From: Actinomycetota bacterium
Lineage (GTDB): Bacteria > Actinomycetota > Acidimicrobiia > Acidimicrobiales > JAJPHE01
Length of the DNA: 51,378 bases
Direction: 5' to 3'
NCBI GenBank assembly: GCA_021325435.1
Contig: JAJPHE010000086.1
Coordinates: 1 to 51,378, forward strand
Every line of letters begins with the position of its first letter. Within the stretch, counting starts at the first letter, position 1. A model generated the notes under the pieces. The model ran no database searches. It was given only the letters and a program-made list of their open reading frames with translations, and was not told the origin of the DNA. Shown one piece after another: positions 42,376 to 50,193 of the stretch. The translations under genes were made by a program, and so were the position numbers.

Positions 42376-42840
42376 TCAGTCGCCCGCCTCGATGTCCACG
42401 TTGTAGGCCTCGTAGACGACCTCGGCCCCCTGGTAGCGGTGGCGGACCAGGGCGGCCAGCAGGCCCACCACCGCCTCGCGGGCCTGGTCGACGGGCTTGC
42501 CGCCGGGGGCGGCGGCCGCCACCTTCTGGCGGGCGTTGGCGATGGCGGCGTTGATGGTCGCGTGGTCCTTGCGCAGCCGGTCCACCCGATTGCGGAGCCG
42601 GGGGGCGTCGTCCATCAGCTGGGCGAACAGGCCCTCGGGGGACTCCGCCTGCTCGACGTGGCGGTGCCAGGCGTCCTCCAGGGCGGCGAGGCGCTCGGAC
42701 ATGGTGGCCACCCAGGTCTCGGCCCGCCCACCTGCCGCGGTCGCCAGCGCCGTCTCCACCTCGCCCAGCGCGTCGCGAACGCCGATCCGGCGCTGCCGGG
42801 TCAGGTCGAGGCCGTGAGGGCTGCCGCCAGGCTGGTCCAT
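42376..42840 (-). CDS. hypothetical helical protein, hemerythrin-like pattern
   Basis: A 154-residue all-helical protein. Three His-bearing helices (WHRHVEQ, RLRKDHATI and LVRHRYQGAEVVYEAYNVDI) are spaced as in hemerythrin/HHE domains but are incomplete, so a metal site is only a possibility. No signal or membrane segment is seen. ATG 42840 is 6 nt after TACCGT (complement of 42847-42852), a leaderless start. Confidence 0.65.
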   Translation of the reverse strand: MDQPGGSPHGLDLTRQRRIGVRDALGEVETALATAAGGRAETWVATMSERLAALEDAWHRHVEQAESPEGLFAQLMDDAPRLRNRVDRLRKDHATINAAIANARQKVAAAAPGGKPVDQAREAVVGLLAALVRHRYQGAEVVYEAYNVDIEAGD

Positions 42841-42878
42841 GGGCCCACGGTACGCCGGGCGCCGACCCGGCGCCGCCG

Positions 42879-43223
42879 TCAGCGCTCGGGCCGGGTGAGG
42901 CGGGAGACCCGCTGGCGGGTCACCCCGTAGAGCGAGGCGATCTCCTCGGTCTTCATGCCCTCGGACCGAAGAGCCTGGGCCTCGGTCCGGCGGAAGCGGC
43001 TGCCCGCGCTGCGTAGCCGCTCGAGGCTGCGCGACACGAGCTCCACGATGCGGGGGCGGGGCTCGGTCCGGACGATGTCGCTGTAGGGCCGACCGTCCCT
43101 ACGGCGGCCCCGGATACGCTGGACCCGAGACAGCGCCTCCTGGTGCAGGGCGCTGCTCTCCTCCAGGGCCTGCTCGAGCTCGTCGAGGGCGCCCATCACC
43201 TGATCGGCGGCAGCGTCGGTCAT
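42879..43223 (-). CDS. small helix-turn-helix protein
   Basis: A 114-residue protein. The first 50 residues are acidic helical, then GRPYSDIVRTEPRPRIVELV, and the C-terminus carries a helix-turn-helix: AQALRSEGMKTEEIASLYGV then TRQRVSRLTR. This suits a DNA-binding regulator without a sensor domain. It is divergent from the receiver-domain gene, with 69 nt between. The target is unknown. Confidence 0.7.
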   Translation of the reverse strand: MTDAAADQVMGALDELEQALEESSALHQEALSRVQRIRGRRRDGRPYSDIVRTEPRPRIVELVSRSLERLRSAGSRFRRTEAQALRSEGMKTEEIASLYGVTRQRVSRLTRPER

Positions 43224-43292
43224 GCCCAGGGTTTATCCAGCACCTGTTTTCCCAAACCTGGCTGTGGAAGGTGATCGGACACGAAGCGTTCG

Positions 43293-43634
43293 GTGCTGTT
43301 GGTCGACGATGAGCCCGACGTGCGACGGATGCTCGCCTTCTTCTTGGAGTCCTTGGGCTTCAGGGTGATCGGGGAGGCCGGGGACGGCGATCGCGCCCTC
43401 GAGCTGCTCGGCTCGCTGCAGCCCGACGCCGTCATCCTCGACCTGCAGATGGCCGGCCTCGACGGCTTCGAGGCTCTCCCCCGGGTCCGCCGACTGGCTC
43501 CGGAGACGAGGATCGTCGTGTACTCCGGCCACATTCCGCCCGGGGTGGACGAGTTGGCCGCCGCCCTGGGAGCCGACGCCGTGGTCCGCAAGGGGTCGCC
43601 GCTGGCCGAGGTGGAAGCGGCTCTGCGCGGCTGA
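43293..43634 (+). CDS. single-domain response regulator (receiver)
   Basis: A 113-residue CheY-like receiver. LLVDDEPDVRRML has the acidic pair, AVILDLQMAGLDG the phospho-acceptor Asp, VVYSGH the Thr/Ser switch position, and VVRKGS the conserved Lys. There is no output domain. GTG 43293 is the only usable start, because an in-frame stop lies 21 nt upstream. No histidine kinase is adjacent; the HATPase gene nearby has no His-phosphorylation domain. Confidence 0.82.
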   Translation: MLLVDDEPDVRRMLAFFLESLGFRVIGEAGDGDRALELLGSLQPDAVILDLQMAGLDGFEALPRVRRLAPETRIVVYSGHIPPGVDELAAALGADAVVRKGSPLAEVEAALRG

Positions 43635-43661
43635 ACCGCTCGGGCGGTCAGATGGCCCCGC

Positions 43662-44084
43662 TCAGTTGGAGCTCGAGTGGGCGGGACAGTCCGGCCCGAT
43701 GACGAACCACACCCGCTTCCCCCGCGGCGGGGCCGGCTCCACGCCCCATCGGCAGGAGAGGGCGTTGACCAGGGCGATGCCCCGTCCCCACTGGTGCTCG
43801 TCGGTGAAGGGGACGAGAACCGGCTCGAGCGGGCTGCTGTCGAAGACCTCCACCCTGACCTCGTCGCCCGTCTCGGACAGGGTCAGCACCACGTCCGACG
43901 ACCCGTGGCGCACGGCGTTGGTGACGACCTCGCTGACCAGCAGCAGGGCGTCGTCGAGGACCTGCTCCGCCTGCCAGTGCTTCAGGTGCCGGCGCACCAG
44001 CGCCCTCGCCTGCCGGGGGGCCTCGAGACCGGGGCCCACCGCCGAGGAGATGGACCGGGTGGGCTCAGCAGCACCGTTGGTCAC
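43662..44084 (-). CDS. RsbW-like HATPase (anti-sigma factor-type) protein
   Basis: A 140-residue GHKL ATPase-fold protein of the HATPase_c_2 group, which includes anti-sigma serine kinases. LLLVSEVVTNAVRHGSSD is the N box and WGRGIALVNALSCRWG the G-box region. It ends in a short tail. GTG 44084 has GGGAGG 8 nt upstream; ATG 44090 lies only 2 nt from it. A matching anti-anti-sigma factor or sigma factor is not in the window, so its partner is unknown. Confidence 0.82.
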   Translation of the reverse strand: MTNGAAEPTRSISSAVGPGLEAPRQARALVRRHLKHWQAEQVLDDALLLVSEVVTNAVRHGSSDVVLTLSETGDEVRVEVFDSSPLEPVLVPFTDEHQWGRGIALVNALSCRWGVEPAPPRGKRVWFVIGPDCPAHSSSN

Positions 44085-44172
44085 TGGCATTTCCTCCCGC
44101 CGAGAAGATCGGCGTGAGGGTTGGCCTACCCGCCGGCCGCCGTTCGGAACCGCGCAGTCCAGCGTTTGCCGG

Positions 44173-44283
44173 GGTTTGCACCAATCGCCCGGTTCTCCGC
44201 TAGGGTGTTCGGAGGCCCCGGTTTCCCGGGGCTGTTGCGCGACAGGAGGTCGCTCCTGTCGCCCGGGTACCCGCCTGCAAACC
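44173..44283 (+). ncRNA. candidate structured leader RNA upstream of the Rpf-like gene
   Basis: GGTTTGCA (44173-44180) can close on TGCAAACC (44276-44283), enclosing two strong hairpins: GCCCCGG/CCGGGGC (44215-44221 with 44226-44232) and a perfect 10-bp stem GCGACAGGAG/CTCCTGTCGC (44239-44248 with 44253-44262, loop GTCG). The arrangement resembles a multi-branch junction like a riboswitch. I could not match the cyclic di-AMP ydaO consensus, which often precedes rpf genes. The ribosome site AAGGAG at 44311-44316 follows. Confidence 0.45.
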
Positions 44284-44320
44284 AGACACCGTCGCGGCGA
44301 CGCGACCGAGAAGGAGAGCC

Positions 44321-44656
44321 ATGCGAGCAACCCGCCGGAGATTGGCCGCGCTGAGCGTGGGCGCGGCCGGAGTCACCGCCCTGGGCGTCCTGCCCGCCCA
44401 CGCCTCGGCCCCCCCGACACCGGACAACTTCCACAAGCTCAGGGTGTGCGAGTCGAGCGACAACTACTCGACCAACACCGGGAACGGCTATTACGGCGCC
44501 TACCAGTTCAGCCAGTCGACCTGGAACAGCCTGGGGTTCTCGGGCCGGCCCGACCAGGCCTCACCGGCCACCCAGGACCAGGCCGCCCGCGACCTGTACA
44601 ACCAGCGGGGCTGGGAACCGTGGCCGGCCTGCTCCCACAAGGAAGGGCTCGACTAG
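44321..44656 (+). CDS. Rpf-like transglycosylase domain protein
   Basis: A 111-residue secreted protein. A signal peptide (RATRRRLAALSVGAAGVTAL, cleavage near AHASA) is followed by a resuscitation-promoting-factor/transglycosylase-like domain: KLRVCESSDNYSTNTGNGYY with the catalytic Glu in CES, GAYQFSQSTWNSLGF and QRGWEPWPACS. The protein is the bare domain. It should cleave peptidoglycan glycan strands and aid growth or resuscitation. ATG 44321 follows AAGGAG. The structured leader suggests transcript-level control. Confidence 0.9.
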   Translation: MRATRRRLAALSVGAAGVTALGVLPAHASAPPTPDNFHKLRVCESSDNYSTNTGNGYYGAYQFSQSTWNSLGFSGRPDQASPATQDQAARDLYNQRGWEPWPACSHKEGLD

Positions 44657-44662
44657 CCCCCC

Positions 44663-44713
44663 GGTCAGGTGGACCTGACCAAGGCGCCGGGGCCGCCAAC
44701 CGGCCCCGGCGCC
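44663..44713. terminator. two strong hairpins between convergent genes
   Basis: GGTCAGGT/ACCTGACC (44663-44670 with 44673-44680) and GGCGCCGGGGCC/GGCCCCGGCGCC (44683-44694 with 44702-44713) lie just after the Rpf-like stop at 44656. They also code for the last residues of the convergent gene. There is no T tract. They may end the Rpf-like transcript. Confidence 0.45.
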
Positions 44714-46761
44714 CGTCCGAGGTGCCGGCGGCCGGCCACGTAGGCCAAGGCGTAGAGCGCCCCGACCACGACGAGCAGGAACCGGTAACCGGTGAGGAGC
44801 GAGAGATACTCGAGCACCCCCCCGGCGATGGCGCCGAGCAGGTTGGCGCCGAAAGCCACGGTCGAGGAGGCCGACTGGCGGAACCGCTGGGCGAACACCA
44901 GGTTGGCGAGGAAGATCGGTGAGAACGCCACCGCCACCGCGGTGACGAAGCGCAGGGCGAACGGCAGGGCGAGCAGCCACTCCTGCGGCACGGCCCACGC
45001 CGTCGCCAGGGCGGCCAGCAGCAGGCCGTAGAGCACCGCGGGTCGGGGTAGGACGAAGCGGCGGGCCACCTCCACGGCGGCGTACACGCTCAGCAGTACC
45101 CCGGCGAACACCAGCGAGTTGACGAACCACGTGGTGCCGAAGAACAGGGCGAACTGAACCACGTTCTTGGTCTCCAACAGCATGAAGGCACCGCCCATGA
45201 GGGCCAGGTCGGTGTAGCGCGTCATCCGGCGCAGCGGCCCCCCGACTCCCCGCACCAGCAGCAAGGAACCGCCGATGATGAGGCCCAGCATCCAGAGGTA
45301 GATCGACGGCACCGTCGGGCTCTTCAGGTACGGGAAGGGCCAGTCGTCGGTGGATGGGCTCATCGTCTTGCCCGCCCAGATGCTGTGGCAGCCGGGGACC
45401 TGCCCACCGGCCCGGTCGGTGATGACCGCCTGACGTCGTCCCCCCAGCGGGTCGCCGACCTCGACGCAGGGCCGCGCCCCGAACGCGGTGTCGACCATGC
45501 TGGCGTAGCGGTCGAGCAGGAACGGCTCGTAGTAGTTGGCCATGGCGAAGGTGCCGCTGGTGGTCAGATGGGCGCGGGCGGAACGGATGGAGTCCTCGGT
45601 GAGGAGGAAGTTCTCCAGCCGCAGGCTGGACTGGCCGGCCAGCACCGTCAGCGAGTCCGGCAGCGCCAGCAGGATCAGGTCGTAGGGCTGGTGGGTCTGC
45701 TGCAGATAGGCGCGCCCGTCGTTGATGTGCACCGTCACCCGCGGATCCTGGTAGGGCCGGTTGGCGTGGTAGCGGCGACCGAGGCCGGCGAGGACGGGGT
45801 CGATCTCCACGGCGTCGACGTGCTTGGCCCCCTCGGACAAGGCGACGGCGACGTCGTTGCCGGTGCCGGCGCCGATCACCAGAACGTTGTTAAGCGCGCT
45901 CACGTGGCGATAGGGGAAGAAGTAGAACCGCTCGATCCTCCTGAGGGTCGAGATCGGGTAGGCCGTCTGGTGGGGGATGTTGTTGGCTGACACCACGAGG
46001 GTCCCCGGCTGACCCGGAGGCTGCACGGCGGTGACCTTGTAGTACGGCGACCAGTAGTCGTTGGGCGACAGCGACTCGGCCAGCAGCAGGCCGACGGTGA
46101 CCGCCAGGGCGGCCCACTGCCACCAGCGCAGGCGGGGCCCCATCAGCACGGCGATGCCCACGGCGGCGACGAGGCCCCACGCCACCGGCGGTAGGCGCAA
46201 GAACGACAGGGCCGAGAAGGCGGCGATGCCCGCGATGCTTCCGGCGATGTCGAGCCGGTAGGCCTCGAGCGGCGGGAACTGGCCGAAGGCACGGGCCACG
46301 GCCTGGGCGATGCAGGCCATCACCACCACCGTCAGGACGAAGATCACCGGCAGACTCACCCACTGCGGAAGCGGGGCCCGGCCAAAACCCCCGGCGAGCT
46401 GGTGGGGGCCGGCCAGGGCCACCAGCTTGACCGGGAAGGCGAGGACGAAGGCCACCAGGACGGCCAGCGCGGGGGGCGCCCATCGCCATACCTGACGGGG
46501 CGAGCCGCCCAGCAGGAAGCCGAGGCCGATGCCGAGGAAGCTGGCCAGCAGCACGAAATTGGTCACGTAGGCCAGGTGGATGTTGTTGGCCGCCGTCCAG
46601 CGGATCAGGGCCAGCTCCACGAACAGCATCAGCATGCTGAGCCCGGCCAGCCGGGCCCGTGGGGCCCGGGCCGACCGGGCAGGGGGCGCCTGCTCGACCA
46701 CCGGCTCGTCGAGGTCCGGGGACCAGGTCGTGATGTCCGTGTCGGCCTTGGTCACATCCAT
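44665..46761 (-). CDS. membrane protein with spermidine synthase-like domain
   Basis: A 698-residue protein. The N-terminal region (about 40-260) and the C-terminal region (about 510-690) each have several membrane helices, flanking a SAM/aminopropyltransferase-like domain. VLVIGAGTGNDVAVALSEGA, HVDAVEIDPVLAGLGRRYH and VTVHINDGRAYLQ are the SpeE-type motifs. Such fused proteins are common in bacteria; actual spermidine synthesis is not shown. AAGGATGG lies directly upstream, so ATG 46761 or GTG 46755 could be the start. The 3' end overlaps the terminator hairpins. Confidence 0.85.
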   Translation of the reverse strand: MDVTKADTDITTWSPDLDEPVVEQAPPARSARAPRARLAGLSMLMLFVELALIRWTAANNIHLAYVTNFVLLASFLGIGLGFLLGGSPRQVWRWAPPALAVLVAFVLAFPVKLVALAGPHQLAGGFGRAPLPQWVSLPVIFVLTVVVMACIAQAVARAFGQFPPLEAYRLDIAGSIAGIAAFSALSFLRLPPVAWGLVAAVGIAVLMGPRLRWWQWAALAVTVGLLLAESLSPNDYWSPYYKVTAVQPPGQPGTLVVSANNIPHQTAYPISTLRRIERFYFFPYRHVSALNNVLVIGAGTGNDVAVALSEGAKHVDAVEIDPVLAGLGRRYHANRPYQDPRVTVHINDGRAYLQQTHQPYDLILLALPDSLTVLAGQSSLRLENFLLTEDSIRSARAHLTTSGTFAMANYYEPFLLDRYASMVDTAFGARPCVEVGDPLGGRRQAVITDRAGGQVPGCHSIWAGKTMSPSTDDWPFPYLKSPTVPSIYLWMLGLIIGGSLLLVRGVGGPLRRMTRYTDLALMGGAFMLLETKNVVQFALFFGTTWFVNSLVFAGVLLSVYAAVEVARRFVLPRPAVLYGLLLAALATAWAVPQEWLLALPFALRFVTAVAVAFSPIFLANLVFAQRFRQSASSTVAFGANLLGAIAGGVLEYLSLLTGYRFLLVVVGALYALAYVAGRRHLGRAPGPVGGPGALVRST

Positions 46762-46952
46762 CCTTCGTCCACCCAGCGAGGATCTGGTCGCTCTCCCGCA
46801 AGCCCCGCCCCGGAAAAGCGATCGGGCGCCTGCACCGCGGGCGCCCCGCCCAGGATCCTGCGACGCCGGCCGCCCCCGGCGCAAGCCCGACGGCCTTCCG
46901 GGGGCATCAATCCGGGGGACATACTGCGTACGGACCGAGCCGGGGGAAGGCG

Positions 46953-48083
46953 ATGATCATCGACTCCGACCAGCACCTGTACGAGAGCCGCACGCTGTGG
47001 TCGGACTACTGCGACCCGACCCACGCCGAGGAGGCTTTGCGGATCGAGGACGACGATCGGGGGTTCGCCTGGCTCACCTGGCGGGGCGGCCGGGTGCAAA
47101 TGGCCGACGTGCAGCTTCCGGGTGACCCGGTCGCCGTGGGCCGCCACCGGCGCCGCTGGCGGGAGGGGCTCGGCCCCGAGTACCGCTACGACGAGGCGCT
47201 CCCCGACGACTACTGGGAGCCGGGCGCCCGGGCGGCGAAGCTGGCCGAGCTGGGTGTCGACCAGGCGGTGGTGTTCCCCAACTTTGGCCTGCTGTGGGAG
47301 CGACCGCTGTCGGTGTCGGTCCCGGCTCTCACCGCCAACATGACGGCGTGGAACCGGTGGTGTGGGGAGGTGGCGGCGACGGCCGGCGACGCTCTCCACC
47401 CGGTCGCCCACCTGAGCCTGCGTCAGCCGGAATGGCTGGAGGCCGAGCTCGACCGGCTGGCGTCCGCCGGCGTGCGGCTGGCCATGATCGCCCCCGCTCC
47501 GGTAGACGGGCGGCCGCTGTCGCACCCCGAGCACGACCGCATCTGGGCGTCCTTCGTCGCCCACGGCGTCACGCCCGTCTTCCACGTCGCCGACCAGCCC
47601 CGGGTGATCGACGAGGCGTTGTACACCGACCCGGCCGACAGCTTCGTGCCGGTGCTCGAATCGGTGTTCCTGTGGACCCCGGCAGCTCTGGCCGTCACCG
47701 ACCTCATCGTCAACGGCGCCTTCGAGCGGCACCCCGAGCTTCGGATCGGCATCGTCGAGCTGTCCTCGATATGGGTCCCCCAGTACCTCCTGATGCTCGA
47801 CGGGGCCTGGGACTTCACCACCACGGTCAACGGCAAACCGCTGACCGAGCTGCGGCGGCGTCCCAGCGAGTACTTCCGCCGACAGGTGCGGGTGTCGTCG
47901 TTCTCCTACGAGCAGCCCGCCGCCCTGACCGCCCAGTCAGATGACTTGTACATGTGCTGCAGCGATTACCCGCACGGAGAGGGAACCGCCACTCCGATCG
48001 CCGACTACGCCCGGGCCGGCTGCGAGCCGGGCCAACCCGGTGGTCTGTTCGCCGACAACGTCGCCACCTTGCTGGGACGGTGA
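46953..48083 (+). CDS. amidohydrolase-2 family protein
   Basis: A 376-residue TIM-barrel metal-dependent hydrolase of the ACMSD/COG2159 type. MIIDSDQHLYE holds a metal-site variant, VVFPNFGLLW and PVAHLSLRQPEWLEAELD lie in the barrel, VFHVADQ has a barrel His, and CCSDYPHGEG the C-terminal Asp/His. It lacks the first HxH in usual form (DQH). ATG 46953 follows GGGGGAAGG. The substrate could be an aromatic carboxylate or lactone (inference). It ends 10 nt from the convergent Lon-type gene. Confidence 0.85.
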   Translation: MIIDSDQHLYESRTLWSDYCDPTHAEEALRIEDDDRGFAWLTWRGGRVQMADVQLPGDPVAVGRHRRRWREGLGPEYRYDEALPDDYWEPGARAAKLAELGVDQAVVFPNFGLLWERPLSVSVPALTANMTAWNRWCGEVAATAGDALHPVAHLSLRQPEWLEAELDRLASAGVRLAMIAPAPVDGRPLSHPEHDRIWASFVAHGVTPVFHVADQPRVIDEALYTDPADSFVPVLESVFLWTPAALAVTDLIVNGAFERHPELRIGIVELSSIWVPQYLLMLDGAWDFTTTVNGKPLTELRRRPSEYFRRQVRVSSFSYEQPAALTAQSDDLYMCCSDYPHGEGTATPIADYARAGCEPGQPGGLFADNVATLLGR

Positions 48084-48093
48084 TGCCCTCCGG

Positions 48094-49521
48094 TCAGGAG
48101 CTCCCGCCGCCCAGCAGGCTCAGGGCCTGGCGCAGGGAGGAGACGCTCGCCACCTGCCCCGGCCAACCGGCGCCGGCCTGCTGGCCCTCGGGCAGGATGA
48201 GCACAGTGGCGCCGGCGGACTCGGCGCCCTTCGCTTTCACCGATACCCACCCGACCGGGTCCACCCCGCCGTCGGCCTCGAGCTCCCCGGTGGCCGCGAC
48301 CGTCCGACCCCGGGCCAGGTCGTGGCCGCCGAGCAGATCGGCGACGGCCAGGGCGTAGACCAGCCCGGCGGACGGGCCGGTGAGGCCGCGGTCGCGGATG
48401 CGGACCGACACCCCTCGCCGGCTGATTCCGAGCGTCGCCAGGGCCACCTGCACGGCGGTCCGCTGACTGTCGAGGTACTGCTGGCGCCCCAACCGCTCCG
48501 CCTGGACCGGCGTGAGGCCTCCCTCGGCGGCGGCGCCGGTGCCGAGGGTCGGCCGGCCCGACGCCAGGGCCAGCAGGGCACCGGCCAGGTCGGGCCGGGT
48601 CTCGCGCACCCAGAGCAGCAGGTAGTGCCCGGTCGACCGGTGCACCGGCGCCCCGGTGACGGCGATGTCGCCGGTCACGTCGATCGGGGCTCCGGCGGAC
48701 ACGACGCCGATCGGCGGGTGATAGCCGAACAGGGCGGCGCCCAGCACAGCGGCCGCCCCCGCCGCCGCTGCCACCCGGGCCGACCGAGACGTGGGTGACG
48801 GCTCGGGTGGGGCCGGGGTCGGGGTCGGGACGGTGTGGCTCAGGAGGGCCACGGCCTCGCGCAGGGAGAGGGTCCGGCCCGGAGGGCGGGGCGGTGGCCC
48901 GCCGGGCTGGGAGCGGGGTCCGGGCGACCGGGGTGCGGCCTGGCCAGGCGTCCACGGGGGCGGCGGCGCCGTCCGGCGCCACTCGGCACCGCCTTCGGTG
49001 AGCATCCGTTGGGCGAAGGCGGCGAAGTCCTCCGGCGCCACCTCGGGGAAGACCGCCATCTGGAACGGCGGGCAGGTGGACAGCAGCGAAAGCAGGTAGC
49101 GCGGTCCGAGCACGAACAGGACGCAGGCCTCGCTGGTGACAGCCGTGACCGGTTGGGGCCGGAAGCCGACGATCGCCCCCTCGCCGAAGTGGCCACCGGC
49201 ACCGAGCGTGGCCACCGGGCGTCCGGAGCGGCTCAGGCGGACCTGCCCGCTCAGCACGACGAAGAACCAGTAGTCGCGGCCCCCCTGGCGGACGAGGGTG
49301 CGTCCGGCGTCAGCGTCGACGAGCTCGCCCCAGCGCACGATCCGACGCAGCTGAGCCCGGTCGCATCGGGCGAACACGGGAAGACGGGCGAGATGGCGGG
49401 CCAGGCGGGCTCGTAGGACGGGGCTGGCCACTCCCCGCCGGCGGTGGCGCCGGGCCGGCGGCGGCGCCTCTCTCCCGTCGGCGGGAGCCGGTACAGCCGG
49501 AGCGACGCCCGTGGGAGCCAC
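48094..49521 (-). CDS. cyclic nucleotide-binding domain fused to a membrane Lon-type (S16) protease
   Basis: A 475-residue fusion. Residues 40-155 form a CRP-type cNMP-binding fold: GELVDADAGRTLVRQGG and HFGEGAIVGFRPQPVTAVT, with a Glu and Arg where the phosphate cassette expects them. A Pro-rich linker (185-245) leads to one membrane helix (250-267). Residues 280-475 form a Lon C-terminal protease domain as in YlbL, without the PDZ domain: GLTGPSAGLVYALAV gives Ser384 and VSVKAKGAESAGATVLILP gives Lys429. The catalytic part is probably outside the membrane. GTG 49521 is 8 nt after TAGGCT (complement of 49530-49535). Confidence 0.83.
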   Translation of the reverse strand: MAPTGVAPAVPAPADGREAPPPARRHRRRGVASPVLRARLARHLARLPVFARCDRAQLRRIVRWGELVDADAGRTLVRQGGRDYWFFVVLSGQVRLSRSGRPVATLGAGGHFGEGAIVGFRPQPVTAVTSEACVLFVLGPRYLLSLLSTCPPFQMAVFPEVAPEDFAAFAQRMLTEGGAEWRRTAPPPPWTPGQAAPRSPGPRSQPGGPPPRPPGRTLSLREAVALLSHTVPTPTPAPPEPSPTSRSARVAAAAGAAAVLGAALFGYHPPIGVVSAGAPIDVTGDIAVTGAPVHRSTGHYLLLWVRETRPDLAGALLALASGRPTLGTGAAAEGGLTPVQAERLGRQQYLDSQRTAVQVALATLGISRRGVSVRIRDRGLTGPSAGLVYALAVADLLGGHDLARGRTVAATGELEADGGVDPVGWVSVKAKGAESAGATVLILPEGQQAGAGWPGQVASVSSLRQALSLLGGGSS

Positions 49522-49551
49522 CGGACGCGAGCCTAATTGCGGCCGAGGGCG

Positions 49552-50085
49552 CTAGCCCGGCGAAGCAGACATTCGGGTCAGGGTCAGGACCGTGTTCCAG
49601 TTGCGGGTGGTGGCGACCGAGCCCAGCCGCCGCTCGAGGAACGCGTTGCTCAGCTTGGTGCGCCCGTAGCCGTTGGGGCAGTGCAGGTAGACGTGCCTGC
49701 CTTCCACGACGAACTCGTCGGGGGCGAACCTCTCCGGCTCGAGGGATGACACCGCCTCGGGCCCGGCGGGCTCCTCGAGGAAGGTGACGGCCAGGCGGGT
49801 CTCGTCCCGCCCCGGCAGCGGGTTGCGGGCGGCCAGGTCGGCCATCTCGCCGGCCGAACGCCACAGGATCCGGGCCGTCACTCCGAGTTCGCCCCTCATG
49901 GCCCGCTCGATGGCGGCCACCACCGCCGCCGGGCGGGCGTGGCCGAACACCACGTTGCCGCTCTGGATGTAGGTGGTGACGGGGGCGCAGCCCGCCTCCT
50001 CGAAGAGCCGCCGCAGGTCGGCCATGGCCACCTTGGTGCGGCCGCCCACGTTGATGCCCCGGACCAGGGCGACGTGGGCCGTCAC
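49552..50085 (-). CDS. DUF1697 family protein
   Basis: A 177-residue DUF1697 protein. HVALVRGINVGGRTKVAMAD, APVTTYIQSGNVVF and the C-terminal NGYGRTKLSNAFLE, then ATTRNWNTVLTL are the full family pattern. The protein is soluble and its function unknown. GTG 50085 begins just after a GC-rich stretch, and no good ribosome site is visible. It is the neighbour of the Lon-type gene on the same strand. Confidence 0.9.
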   Translation of the reverse strand: MTAHVALVRGINVGGRTKVAMADLRRLFEEAGCAPVTTYIQSGNVVFGHARPAAVVAAIERAMRGELGVTARILWRSAGEMADLAARNPLPGRDETRLAVTFLEEPAGPEAVSSLEPERFAPDEFVVEGRHVYLHCPNGYGRTKLSNAFLERRLGSVATTRNWNTVLTLTRMSASPG

Positions 50086-50193
50086 TGCCGGCGGCGTCGG
50101 TGCGGGGTTGCCATCGGCGAATAGTGCCAGGCCCGATGTGGCGGCCGGGGGCCGAGGTGGCGATGATGGTGTCCGGCCGAGGAGGGATCACAG

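Noticed and set aside
43662-44084. Histidine kinase paired with the receiver gene at 43293
   Set aside because: The protein has only the HATPase fold with no His-phosphotransfer domain, and the genes are convergent.
44173-44283. Cyclic di-AMP (ydaO) riboswitch
   Set aside because: The location fits, but the conserved core sequences I can recall are not present, so I report only an unnamed structured leader.
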